A stretch of DNA of 64,000 nt from Mytilisepta virgata (lineage: Eukaryota; Mollusca; Bivalvia; Mytilida; Mytilidae): NCBI GenBank assembly GCA_028015205.1, contig JAPWFG010000024.1, positions 496,001 through 560,000 of the forward strand, written 5' to 3'. The notes under the pieces were generated by a model that searched no databases, had not been told where the DNA came from, and saw only the letters and a list, made by a program, of their open reading frames with translations. Below are positions 46,035 through 57,699 of the stretch, piece by piece (position 1 is the stretch's first letter; every line of letters begins with the position of its first letter). The position numbers and the translations under genes were made by a program.

Positions 46035-48119
46035 TATATATCCGATGACCCCGCCTGCCAACCAACAGCCGACATGGCTAAAAATAGAACATAGGGGTAA
46101 ACTGCAGTTTTTGTCTTATGTCTCAAAAACTAAAGCATTTAGAGCAAAACTGACGGGGTAAAAGTGTTCATCAGGTGAAGATCTACCTGCCGAGAAATTT
46201 TCAGACGAATCAGTCAACCATTTTTTGGGTTATTGCCCCTGAATTGTTAATTTTAAGGAAATTTTGCAGTTTTAGGTTATTATCTTGAATATTATTATAG
46301 AGAAAGACAAACTGTAAACAGCAAAAACGTTCAAAAAAGTAAGATCTACAAATAAGTCAACACGACCAAAATCATTGATTGACACCTTATAGGAGTCTTT
46401 GCCCTTTAAAGACGGTGTCCGGCGTAAACTTTCCTTTAAAGATCTACTCTGAAACCACTGGGCCAATTGCTACCAAACTTTGGTTGAATAATGGTCCTCG
46501 GGTGGCCCCCTTCCAAAAGTATGTCCGGCATCCCCGACTTCCAACCGACAAGGCGGCTGTTACTAAAAATAGAAGAAAGAGGGGAGGAATTAAAAAAATC
46601 TTCTATGAAACTACAAGGCCAATTGGAACCAAACTTGGCAGTAATGGTCCTTAGGAGGTTCTCTTTCAGAATTATGTTCGATGATGCGGACTGTTAACCA
46701 AGCTGGCCGCCACAGTCGAACTTAGTTTAACATAGGGCCCTATGGGAAAATTCATTGAAAAATCTTCTTGTCTGAAACCACTTGACCAATTAGAACCAGA
46801 CTTGGCAGCAATGGTCCTTTGATGGTCCTCTTTTAGAATTATGTCCAATGATCGGGACTGTCAAGCAAGATGGCAGCAAAAACCGATCTTAGAATGCCAA
46901 CAACAGTTTCGTATAAAATATATTATGTCATAGGTATGAAATTTCCTCTATTTATAAGTACTAGATATTGATGTCTGATTGTTTTTTGGTTTCATTATTT
47001 AAATTAGAGTCTTGGCTTTATTTTAAGTTTAAAAAAATGCATGAAATGTAAAAAAGTAATTTTTTTCAGAAAAGTTTTATTAATTGGAGACTACTCTGAA
47101 AACATCCAAAAATAGGGTAGGTGAAAACACAACATTTTTTTACCACTTCATGTAGCAATTTTAAAAGGCGTCGAATGTACCCTGAAACTACATGTGCTGA
47201 AACCAGTTGAATGTGTACTTTGGAAAACACATATACTCTAAATTACGCAGGAATCCTTGCTAGGATGCTCTGAGGTTGGTCTGTTTGAAGGGGCAGGGCT
47301 ATTTTTTGTCAGTTATCATTCTGTAATGGTAAGAATTTGGAAAGGAATTCCTTAAAAATACCTATATACAGTGAAAGCTTGAAGAAATATGTTTTATTTG
47401 ATATATGGTTGTCTATGGGTATATGATACAGCCAATTGTCCAGCTATCAATCTTTTGAGTATGTTCCTTCAAGTCATGACGTCATGAAAAGAAAAACTGT
47501 TGTGTGCACTCTTAGTTAACATAGGACCCTATGGGAAATCATCTTGTGAAACCACTTGACCAATTTGAACCAGACTTGACAGCAATGGTCCTTAGGGGGT
47601 CTTCTTTCAGAAATATGTCCGATTTTGTGGACTTTGAACCAAGATGGCCACTACAGTCGAACTAAAATTAACATAGGGCCCTATGGAAAAATTCATTGAA
47701 AAATCTGCTTGTCTGAAACCACTTTACCAATTGGAACCAGACTTGGCAGCAATGGTCCTTAGGAGGTCCCCTTTCAGAAATGTGTCCGATCATCCGGATT
47801 GTCAACCAAGATGGCCGCCACAGCCGAATTTAGTTTAATATAAGACACTATGGGAAAATTCATGTAAAAATCTTATTGTCTGAAACCACGTAGCCAGTTG
47901 GAACAAGACTTAGCAGTAATGGTCCTTAGATGGTTCTCTTTTAGAAATGTGTCTTTTGACCTGGACTGTCAACTAAGATGGTTGCCACAGTGGAACTTAG
48001 TTAAACATAGAACCCTATAGAAAAACCATCCAAATTGACTGCTACACTTAAGTTTTTAGTCCTGTTCAAGGTGAAAAGTTACATCCAGGCGAGCGATACA
48101 GGCTCTTGAGAGCCTCTAG
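46035..48119 (+). mobile_element. Rolling-circle-like repeat, family 1 copy f, 5'-truncated
   Basis: The body starts at CCGATGACCCCGCCTGCCAACC and continues with the GGGTAAACTGCAG module and about six 166-bp-type units (CAACCAAGATGG, TTAGTTTAACATAGG). The 3' end is GGCGAGCGATACAGGCTCTTGAGAGCCT-CTAG (48116-48119) then TT. The 5' palindrome and GTC tract are missing, replaced by the hairpin at 45891-46028. Interrupted by the insertion at 46893-47510. Confidence 0.8.
46893..47510. mobile_element. 618-bp insertion with CTTAG target duplication
   Basis: CTTAG at 46888-46892 and 47511-47515 flanks the insert, and joining the flanks restores the family 1 wording GATCTTAGTTAACATAGG. The ends form an imperfect inverted repeat of about 20 bases (AATGCCAACAACAGTTT against the complement of AAAACTGTTGTGTGCACT). 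No coding frame. A non-autonomous DNA transposon; superfamily not determined. Confidence 0.7.
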
Positions 48120-48525
48120 TTTCATTTAAGTTTACATTCACAAATGTCTTTTGGAAATAAGAGACGAACTGTTAAAGATGTGAACACTTGCAGACTGAAT
48201 ATCAATAACAATTAAACCTTAACTTATAAGATATTAAAGTTTTAGAGAAAAAATGGTAAATAAACATTTATGTGTTACCAATATCGGTGATAAAAGACGG
48301 CTAGGTTAGCTCCAGTCTTTGTACATTGTATTCCCTACTTGTGGAGCTTGGGATGAATACGTATTTTATCATTTTTTACAGCGTTATCCTCCTCACAGCA
48401 GGTGTAATTTCGAGGTCACTCGTGGCATTTCGCCATAATTGAATGAAAAAGATTGAGGAGTTCGAACGAAAAACGGAATTCCCTACAAACAATATTAACT
48501 GTGCATTCGAGAACTTAGGACTTTC
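48120..48525. other. No gene seen
   Basis: Short unique stretch between two repeat copies in the intron. Confidence 0.35.
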
Positions 48526-48958
48526 CAACTTTTTAGCTCACCTGACCTGAAAGGTCAAGTGAGCTCTTCTCATCACTTGGCGTCCGTCGTCCGTCGTCGT
48601 CGTCTGTTAACTTTTACAAAAATCTTCTCCGCTGAAACTACTGGTCCAAATGTAACCAAACTTGGCCACAATCATTATTGTGGTATCTAGTTTCAAAAAA
48701 TGTGTCTGACCACCCAGCCTGTCAATCAACATGGTCGCCAAGGCTAAAAATAGAACATAGGGGGTAAATGCAGTTTTTGGCTTGTATCTCTGAAATTAAA
48801 GTATTTAGAGTAAATTTGACATAAGTAAAAATGTTCATCAGGTTAAGATCTATCTGCCCTGAAAATTTCAGACGAATCAGACAACCCGTTGTTGGGTTAC
48901 TGTCCCTGAATTGGTAAATTTTAGTAAATTTTGCAGTTTTTGATTATTATCTTGGTGT
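48526..48958 (+). mobile_element. Rolling-circle-like repeat, family 1 copy g, 3'-truncated
   Basis: Starts TTTTTAGCTCACCTGACCTGAAAGGTCAAGTGAGC, then GTCCGTCGTCCGTCGTCGTCGTC, then the TAGAACATAGGGGGTAAATGCAG module. The homology ends at about 48955 (TTATTATCTTGGTGTC) without the 3' hairpin. Confidence 0.75.
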
Positions 48959-49341
48959 CAGGGAGGTAATCCAAACACATGTAAAGTAAAATGTTGTGTA
49001 TGATTCGATTATCTCCCTTACACTGCTTGTAAATTATGTATAAAGAAATGTAGATTGTCTTGGGGTGATTTATAGCTGTCAATTTATTTTTAGAAGTTAC
49101 TGTTAATTAATATTAATTTTAGCCATATGTCATTTTCTATTTTAAGACTTTTATGATGTATTTAAATGGGTAATTATGTTTGCAAACTCCATGAGAAATT
49201 TGAATAGGGATCATTACCATATCTTGAGGTAAAGAATTCTTCTTTTGGAAAAAGGAAAAGGGAGGGGGAGGTGAAAAAAATTTAGGGGGGTAAATAAGAA
49301 ATTGTGGGGGGGGACAATTTTTTCTCATTTCAGATTTCAAT
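48959..49341. other. No gene seen
   Basis: Unique-looking intron DNA. A purine-rich patch (about 49250-49320) on the plus strand gives proline-rich minus-strand frames that are not genes. Confidence 0.35.
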
Positions 49342-51679
49342 AAAATGCTCCGCTGGGCGCAGCTAGATACGACCGCAGATGTCGAACCCTGAATAGTTGG
49401 GGCAATTATGAACACAACATTCAAGCTTGATACAATACTGAATTTGGATTGTGAATAAATATTTGACACAGCATAGGTTTCTGACACAGAATGAATGTTG
49501 TCTAAGAACTTAAAAATTTTTAATTTACCTATTCAAACCATATCAGTATTATTTGTTTTTATATATAAATCAGAAATAACCAATTTAAAATTTAAAATTG
49601 GGCACACATATCAATTTCTTGCTATTGCGCAATACTGTGCAATTGAAGATTTCTTGCTATTGCGCAATTTCTTCAAATATTTGACACATAATAGGTTTCT
49701 GACACAGAATAACTGAAATCAAAGAACTCAGAATTGGTCATATGATTTGAATTTATATTCAATTTTTTGCTTCTTGTGCAATACAATATGCTGTGGAGAA
49801 TTGCCCCCCCCCCCCCAAAAAAAAAATAATAATTTACCCCTTTTTCTAGCTTTTGTGCAATACACTATGAAGTTGCACATTGACCCCCCCTCCCAAAAAA
49901 AAACCCCAAAAAACAATAAAATTTATTGTAACCCCCCCTTTTTTTGCTAAAAAAAATTTGAAATTTTCTTTTTAATTTATGAAATATGAAATGAGAAAAA
50001 AATTACCCCCTCCCCAATTTCTCATTTACCCCCCCCCCCCCCTAAATTTTGTTTTCAACCGCCCCCCCCCCCATTTCTTTATACTTTGCAAACCATAACA
50101 GCCCATTTAAATACACCATAACATATTAAAATAGAAAATGACATCATAGTCATGGATGGCAAATTTTAAATATACAAATATACATAATTTAAAAGCAGTT
50201 TAGATGAGATAAACAAAAAAAGCTTCATCAGCACATTTTATATTGGCAAATTTCCAATGAAGTTCATTAAACTAGAGTTATTGGCAAATTTCCAATAGAA
50301 TTTGTTAATAATAAAGTTTTGATAACAGGGCACACATATCAATTTCTTGCTATTGCGCAATACTGTGCAATTGAAGATTTCTTGCTATTGCACAATACTG
50401 TGCAATTGAAAATTTCTTCAAATATTTGACACATAATAGGTTTCTGACACAGAATAACTGAAATAAAGAACTTAGAATTGGTCATATGATTTGAATTTAT
50501 ATTCAATTTTTTGCTTCTTGTGCAATACAATATGTTGTGGAAAACCCCCCCTCCCCAAAAAAAAAAATAATTTACCCCTTTTTTAGCTTCAATTTTGGAC
50601 CCCGATTTGGACCAACTTGAAAACTGGGCCCATAATAAAAAAACTAAGTACATGTTTAGATTCAGCATATCAAAGAACCCCAAGAATTCAATTTTTGTTA
50701 AAATCAAACTAAGTTTAATTTTGGACCCGTTGGACCTTAATGTAGACCAATTTGAAAACGGGACCAAAAATTAAGAATCTAAATGCACGGTTAGATTCGG
50801 CATATCAAAGAACCCCAATAGTTCAATTTTCGATGAAATCAAACAAAGTTTAATTTTGGACCCCGATTTGGACCAACTTGAAAACTGGGCCCATAATAAA
50901 AAAACTAAGTACATGTTTAGATTCAGCATATCAAAGAACCCAAAGAATTCAATTTTTGTTAAAATCAAACTAAGTTTAATTTTGGACCCTTTGGACCTTA
51001 ATGTAGACCAATTTGAAAACGGGACCAAAAATTAAGAATCTAAATGCACGGTTAGATTCGGCATATCAAAGAACCCCATTAGTTCAATTTTCGATGAAAT
51101 CAAACAAAGTTTAATTTTGGACCCTTTTGGCCCCTAATTCCTAAACTGTTAGGACCAAAACTCCAAAAATCAATACCAACCTTCCTTTTGTGGTCATAAA
51201 CATTGTGTTTAAATTTCATAGATTTCTATTTACCTATACTAAAGTTATTGTGCAAAAACCAAGAAAAATGCTTATTTGGGCCCTTTTTTAGCCCCTAATT
51301 CCTAAACTGTTGGGACCAAAACTCCCAAAAACAATCCTAACCTTCCTTTATGGTCATAAACCTTGTGTTAAAATTTCATAGATTTCTATTTACTTATACT
51401 AGAGTTATTGTGCGAAAACCAAGAAAAATGCTTATTGGGCCCTTTTTTGGCCCCTGATTCTTAAAATGTTGGGACCAAAACTCCCAAAATCAATCCCAAC
51501 CTTCCTTTTATGGTCATAAACCTTGTGTTTAAATTTCATAGATTTCTATTAACTTATACTAAAGTTATAGTGCGAAAACCAAATGTCTTCGGACGACGAC
51601 GCCGACGACGGACGACGACGACGACGACGACGACGCCAACGTCATACCAATATACGACCGCAAAAATTTTGCGGTCGTA
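49342..51679 (-). mobile_element. Composite repeat family 3, copy B (minus strand)
   Basis: Reverse counterpart of 1287-3156. The 5' palindrome (CGACCGCAAAA...) lies at 51655-51677 with the GTC-type tract next to it (51591-51640). The body modules run leftward, and the 3' hairpin GCTCCGCTGGGCGCAGC is at about 49348. It is longer than copy A because of internal duplication: the block GGGCACACATATCAATTTCTTGCTATTGCG occurs at about 49600 and 50330, and long C or A homopolymers are inserted (about 49803, 50029, 50060). Proline- and phenylalanine-rich frames here are translated repeats. Confidence 0.7.
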
Positions 51680-51689
51680 TAAAAAGTAA

Positions 51690-52089
51690 CAAGAAAATTT
51701 CTTCATTATTTTGGGGCCAAAAAAGGGCGGTGGGTGGGTAAAATTTTTTGTGGGGGGGTCAATACGCAACAGCATAGTGTATTGCACACAAGCAAAAAAA
51801 GGGGTAATTTTTTTTTTTTTTTTTTTTTGGGGGGGGGGGGGGTTCAATTCGCAACGGCATATTGTATTGCACAAAAAGCAAAAAATTGAATATAAATTCA
51901 AATCATATGGCCAATTCTAAGTTCTTTGACTACAGTTATTCTGTGTCAGAATCCTATTATGTGTCAAATATTTAATTACAATCCAAATTCAGATCTGTAT
52001 CAAGCGCGAATATTGTGTCCATTTTTGCCCCAACTGTTCAGAGTTGGACCTCTGCGGTCGTATCCAGCTGCGCTCAGCGAAGCAATTTA
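51690..52089 (+). mobile_element. Composite repeat family 3, copy C (3' end only)
   Basis: TTCTGTGTCAGAATCCTATTATGTGTCAAAT...CTCTGCGGTCGTATCCAGCTGCGCTCAGCGAAGC repeats the 3' terminus of copy A in plus orientation. It lies head-to-head with copy B, so the 49.34-52.09 kb block has inverted repeats of about 150 bp at its outer edges. A T-run followed by G14 sits at about 51808-51842. Confidence 0.7.
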
Positions 52090-52615
52090 TTAATGTTTTT
52101 CATTATGATTTTAACCTTGTTTTACATGTTTTATCATCCGGATTGAAAGATAAATCGGCGTGTTCCTAGTGAGACACCTGCTGTAAAGAACAACGAGATA
52201 GTCAACCGCAAGTCAGGAACATGCGAAAACTATCATATCTTGTGCTATACATGTACTTGCACGTTAACGCGGAACAATACCGAAATTTGTATTTTATGCG
52301 TGGCATCTTTGTCTGGTTACCGAAAATGAGATACCTGTAGTTTTAAAAATCCATCGAAACGTGAAAATATAGTGACAAAGTTTTATAATGGTATAATAAA
52401 ATGTTATCACAAGGTCGATTATTTCAAATATTTGGTACTGTCATGACTGTAGCACGCCATTATTACATGGGGTTTATAAAAAATAAATAGACAACAAAAA
52501 TATACCTTTTAACAATACATTAATTATTTGAACGAAAAAGAAATGCATTGATGTCTGTCAAACAAATGAAAAAAATGATACTTTTAACATATTATGTAGT
52601 TTAAGGTTAAATTAC
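52090..52615. other. Intron sequence, nothing seen
   Basis: Unique-looking, between the composite repeat and Ig exon 2. Confidence 0.4.
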
Positions 52616-52891
52616 CTTTCATGATAACATCAATATATTTTCCAGTAACAGAGGTTTTGTTGCTCCTAGCCACCGTCAGTATACAAGTGTATCTTCCATC
52701 TAGTTCATACGAAGAACGTGTATCTGTATTTTCGAAATTTACCATTGCTCCTGCTCCGTATAGATATCGTAAATGCTGACCATATAATGTCGAGTGTTCC
52801 CATTTGTCAAAGACAAAAGTATCACCCAGCAAAGATATATTGCAATAAATTGATCCATTTGAAAGCATAATTACGGAGACATTTGATGCAT
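52616..52891 (-). CDS. Ig receptor, second Ig-like domain exon (phase 1-1)
   Basis: A 276-base exon after TGTTTCGTTTTAG and before AAAG|GTAATT on the minus strand, phase 1 at both ends. It encodes 92 residues. SNGSIYCNIS supplies the first core Cys, FDKWEHS the Trp, and YELDGRYTCILTV the Asp-x-x-x-Tyr-x-Cys signature. Several N-glycosylation motifs (NVS, NGS, NIS, NKT) fit an extracellular domain. Its length equals that of Ig exon 1 exactly, which hints at tandem exon duplication followed by divergence. It sits between the signal-bearing exon 1 and the cysteine-less exon 3. Confidence 0.75.
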
Positions 52892-52984
52892 CTAAAACGA
52901 AACAGCTATTTTTACTATATTATTTCTAATATGATAATTTTGGAATGCCATAATTGTCTAAAACTCTGTACATCAGCAAATGTA

Positions 52985-53290
52985 CATTCAAACACATACA
53001 TGACATAGTGAAATTCAGTACCCGAAACCTGAGTTACAAAGATGACAGGTGCGCTCTTCGCTTGGAACTTTAAGCCATCTCCCTGTCTCTATGGAATATT
53101 ATATTACAGCATCTAGATTTAGTAATCATAATTCTGTCTTATGGTAATAATTTCAAGACATATCTCTCTAAATGAAATTATTCATTGAATAATTTATAAA
53201 ATTCTTCCCTTGAAGGATTCTCAATTTGACTGAACCAGCTTTGAATAAATTGATCACGCAAACTTTGTTCCACAGTAAACATTAGATACT
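52985..53290 (-). pseudogene. Decayed LINE reverse-transcriptase C-terminal fragment
   Basis: Read on the minus strand across frameshifts. First SLRDQFIQSWFSQI and EEFYKLF (about 53260-53185), then after a stop FHLERYVLKLLP, then in another frame SIETGRWLKVPSEERTCHLC followed by NSG, and then EFHYVMYVFEC. The IETGRW...ER.C..CNSG...E.HY...C arrangement is the zinc-binding tail that follows the reverse transcriptase in many non-LTR retrotransposons of molluscs. At least two frame disruptions and two stops make it non-functional. It lies in the intron between Ig exons 1 and 2. Confidence 0.65.
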
Positions 53291-53341
53291 CAGCATCGAT
53301 TGGCTGAAAGAATGAAGGGATATTACAGATTTTTAATATAG

Positions 53342-53492
53342 GATTAAATACGATATTGTATGAGTTTATCGATGTGTAAACTCGTCGACTCACTCACAAA
53401 CCAAATAAAGTCCGGAGAACTTTATGTTGAGTTTGTGAGTGAAAAGGCCGAGTTTACAAATCGATAAACTCATACAAAATCGTATTTAATCC
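53342..53492. repeat. Near-palindrome, ~60-bp arms
   Basis: ATTAAATACGATATTGTATGAGTTTATCGAT...GAGTTTACAAATCGATAAACTCATACAAAATCGTATTTAAT folds back on itself, with the two middle words ACTCACAAACC and GAGTTTGTGAGTG pairing as well. Hairpin-forming element. Confidence 0.9.
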
Positions 53493-53773
53493 TTATAATT
53501 CCATTTCAAACATCGAAAAGTTGTTCCTAAGCAAAATAAAAAAAAACAAAATAACTTTGCCCTTTTCAGGCGACATTCATCTTGAATCTGGTACTATTTT
53601 GGCAGCTGAGCAATTGAATAAAAAAGTCAACAAAGTCATTTACAAATCGAAAAAAAACAAAAAAAACAAGGAAACTTACGTTTTGAAAGATTTTATCATA
53701 ATCTGAAGCGTACAGAATCCACGCAATGTCCGATTTTTTTTCCGTTTGAAGAATCCAACCTGCGTTGTTTACA

Positions 53774-54309
53774 AATTTTATAACACTTTTCTTCTGATTT
53801 AATATCAGTCGTGGGGAATATCTACAGTTAGCGAATTCACGAACACTCTTGATCATTTTAGGTATGTACTATTACTTACTAAAGGTTTTTCTTAAATATT
53901 TTACATGTTAATTAAATATTTTTCTCTTGTCTATTGGTATTTATAATTGTTGTAATTATAAAAAAATATCTGTAATTTTGTTTTATGATATGCAATTTTA
54001 TTATTGGGTAATTGTTTATCATTGACTTTATTTTTCTTTTATTTCAGAAAAAAATGACATATTAAAAGTAATAGAAAAATTGTATTTCAAACTTTTATCT
54101 GTATGTTTGATATTATATTTGGCATTGTTTATTTTATTATTTTATTTGATATTAAAAAAATTCGAACCTCTTGATCACTTTAGAGTTCTGCGGCCCCATT
54201 TTCCCTGACCCGACCCGGACCTTGATCTACCAGAGCATTCTATTGTTTGCAGTAGGCTAACTGTAGATATTCCCCACCACTGATATTAAATCAGAAGAAA
54301 AGTGTTACA
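53774..54309. mobile_element. Inverted repeat pair, ~57-bp arms, ~420-bp spacer
   Basis: AACACTTTTCTTCTGATTTA at 53779 continues to ATCTACAGTTAGC, and its complement is GCTAACTGTAGATATTCCCC...AAGTGTTAC at 54255-54309. The spacer is AT-rich without coding signs. The frame 53566-53856 that overlaps the left arm is not recognised. Confidence 0.8.
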
Positions 54310-54539
54310 AAACAAACATGACGTTGCAATCTTGACTGTGACGTCCGTGCAGCAACTTTTCCCGGAATTTTTGAAAACGCAATTTTCATGAATTTTTAAA
54401 CCATTTCTCATTAAATTTTAACTATTATTGTCAGTATCATCCTTAAAATTTATTCTTTTACAGTATTCTTCACATTGAATTTCTCATTTGAAACTTTAAA
54501 TAATTATGAAAGCGCATGAATATACATATACTTCCCAAA

Positions 54540-55570
54540 TACGGGTTTATCGTAACTCGAATAATTCAAGCCGTTTCCGTATCCGATATTCTCTCCTTCG
54601 CTAAGGTTGCACTCCACAAATTAATTTTTTTTTTTAAATTTAAATTTAAATTTATTTAAATTTATTTATTTATTTAAATTTATTTAAATTTTAAATTTAT
54701 TATTAACGCAACACAAGATTATAAGTCATGGTGATACAATGACAAATTAGAAGACATATAAACATACAAAGAAGTTATTACAATTTAATATGGTGTGTAA
54801 AACTTTGACACTGATAATCGGCACCTGCACTGGTAAGTTAAATTGCGAAAAAAGAGCCGGAAAAGTAAACTTTTTTTCCCACATATGTAATGGAATTTTA
54901 TGCAGAATCTGAAAAATTAAGTCTCAATTGGATTGAAACGCTGCATCAGACCTCCGAATTTAAGCCGAAGTGGAGTGAAATTTAACATTTTTAAAGCTTT
55001 TTTTATGAAAAATTTTGAAATGTTTCTATGCCAACTAGGTTTCCATGGATATTTTTTGTTTATTTTATCATGATTGAGACAATGCTAACATAATGGACTT
55101 TCAGAATATATATACATGTATATGGGTATTATTTACTCTGAAGATGGCACAAGACCATGACATTTGTAAGCTCACTTCACATAGGAATGGTACTATTAAT
55201 TTGTGGAGTGTAACCTAAAAGGCTTGAAGGCGATACGTTTCTCGTGCGCGTCTGCTGCTCTCTGAAAGAGAGAACCAATCAAATTGTCGTTGTGGTTTCA
55301 GTTTGCGTATATGTTTAAATCTTCCATGACAACAAATATGACTTCTTTCTATTGTACAAAAATAGCATCGACGGGAGGTACAAAATAGAAAAACGTCATA
55401 TTTGTTGTCATGGAATATAAACAATGACGTAAGATTTCAACATCATTCCAAGAATAATTTAATTCTGTAATTTACTTCCGGTTCAACGGCAATATATTCA
55501 ATAGGCGTCTACGCGTTAATGGAGTGATCGAAGTGAGCGAATATAACGACTGGATTATTCGGGTTAGGTT
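54540..55570. repeat. Inverted-repeat-bounded AT-rich region with internal hairpin
   Basis: AACTCGAATAATTCAAG (about 54554) is loosely mirrored by GGATTATTCGGGTTAGG (about 55552), and AGGTTGCACTCCACAAATTA (54606) by TAATTTGTGGAGTGTAACCT (55196). An (AAATTT)n-like tract occupies 54632-54700. At 55331-55411 TCCATGACAACAAATATGAC and its perfect complement form a further hairpin. Possibly an old element with a second one inside. Confidence 0.5.
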
Positions 55571-56004
55571 TATAGATGTAGAAACTTTTACGATTTTGCC
55601 CTTCCGACCAATGAAATTATTGTATTTTGTCACATGTAAATTAAAATGAAATTATAGAAAAATAAATAAAAATGGGATACCGACATCACAAATAAGCTAA
55701 ATCTGTCAGAATATTTTTCAGTCGATGTAAACTTGTTATATGTGTACATGTATTACATGTATAATATACCTAATTTATAAAGGTATTTTACTCCATTGAT
55801 ACCGATTGCTTCCCTAATAAACCCAATTTAAAAGGGTGTAGTCAACTAACAATGTTTATTCGGCATTAAAATTCTTGCAGGAATGCATAAGCTCAATAAA
55901 TGAACACATAAAGTATCTTTAGAAGTTCTATTAACATTTCACACCTGCAAAAATTGACTTTAAATTTTCTTTGTACAGACTCAAATGAAACCAATTCATG
56001 CGTT
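55571..56004. other. No gene seen
   Basis: AT-rich intron DNA. Confidence 0.35.
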
Positions 56005-57080
56005 TTATTAGCTCACCTGGTCTAGAGGCCATGTGAGCTTATGTAGTCCTTCGCCCGGCGTTCATCTCGATCGCACGGTGTCTACCGTCCGTCGCCCGTC
56101 GTCCATCGTCCGTAAACTTTTCACATTTTGATCTTTTTCCTCTAAAACTACTTGGTGGATTGTAACTAAACTTGGTAGGAATGATGTATGGAAGGACCTC
56201 TACTAAAGATCCATCATTGGCCCCGGTTGGATGAACAACATGGCCGCCAGAGGCCAACTTTGATTTTGAAACATTTTCTCCTCAGAAACTGCGTTATGAA
56301 ATGTTTTGAATATTTGCAGGATTAATGACAACAATACCCTCTACAAACGATCCACTTTGGGTTGAGATTCTTCGCTCAACCGACGGCTGCGGCTGTTCAA
56401 AGTTTCCATTGAACCCATATGGGAAAATACTTTTTGTCAATTGCTCAGGAACTAATGGGCAGATTATTACCAAAGATGGCAGGAATGATGTATGGAAGGA
56501 CCTCTATGAAAGGTTAACATTTTGTTACGGATGGATAAACTCAATGGCCGCCAGAGGCCATCTTTGATTATGATTGGCCAATTTCCAAAAATCTTCTACC
56601 CTGAAACCGCATTATGAAACCATATGGGAAAAGACTTTTCGTCAATTGCTCAGGAACTAATGGGCAGATTATGACCAATGATGGCAAGAGTGATGTATGG
56701 AAGGACCTCTATGAAAGATTCACATTTCATTACGGATGGATGAACAACATGGCCGCCAGAGGCCATCTTTGATTATGATTGGCCAATTTTAAAAAAATCT
56801 TCTCCTCTGGCACAACTTTTTTGTCATTTACTAAAAACTAATGCCCCTTAGGTGGACTTCTTTCAAAATCATATCCGATGACCGCACCCATCATCCAAGG
56901 TGGCCCCCAAAATAAAACATATTTTAACATAGGTCCTTCTTGGAAAATTCACTAAAAGATCTCGTTGTAAACCAGTCAGCTAATTTAAATTTGACAGCAA
57001 TGTTTCAGACTAACATAGTAAAATATTTTATTCTGCAAATGATTTCCAGGTGAGCGATAAAGGCTCCTGGGAGACTCTAG
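56005..57080 (+). mobile_element. Rolling-circle-like repeat, family 1 copy h
   Basis: Starts TTTTATTAGCTCACCTGGTCTAGAGGCCATGTGAGC, then GTCCGTCGCCCGTCGTCC. The body has three units of about 200 bp (GGAAGGACCTCTA, ATGGATGAACAACATGGCCG, CAGAGGCCA). Ends CCAGGTGAGCGATAAAGGCTCCTGGGAGACT-CTAG (57077-57080) then TT. A fragment of the same unit follows at 57095-57165. Confidence 0.8.
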
Positions 57081-57699
57081 TTACTTTTCCCACGTTTTGT
57101 TACGGATGGATGAACAACATGGCCGACAGAGGCCATCTTTGATTATGATTTTCCAATTTCCAAATATATATATTTTCTCCAAATGCTTTTTATAATACTT
57201 ATTGCACATTGGACCAAACTGTGAAATTGATGATGTTGATTGGATGAAATATTGAAAATGAATGAAAATATAAAACTATAAGAACTTTCACAGTACAAAA
57301 TGAAATATGTAGATATCACGGTTGTTAAAAATCGTTACATGGGTCATTTTCAAAAAAAGTCCATTTTCCTGTCCACCTATGTTAAAAAAATATTCAGACA
57401 CAATGGCATTATTTTTTTGTGCTTAAACAAAAGTTCACAATTTTTTCAAATCGGCACATCTAGAATGAGAACTATTTTCTCCTTGAGATCCAAAATAAAT
57501 TGATTTTGAAGCTCAATATTGAGCAATTTGCGTGTGTTCGGACTGAGAGAACCATGTTTGGACATTATTTTTCAATGATTTTTTGTATGTTTTCAAATCG
57601 GCAGCATTATTTTTTTGAATAGCATATAATTGAATTTTAACAAGAAAGTAAAGTCTTGAAGATATTTATATATATCTGCTCATAAAAAAGTAAATTATG

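Noticed and set aside
49137..51920. Proline- and phenylalanine-rich frames, similar to a frame at 3011-3193
   Set aside because: Similarity is between copies of the family 3 repeat; the Pro/Phe runs come from C and A/T homopolymers.
53566..53856. Minus-strand frame ending at a GTAAGT donor
   Set aside because: Overlaps the arm of an inverted repeat, no domain, and the next acceptor leads into a dead LINE fragment.
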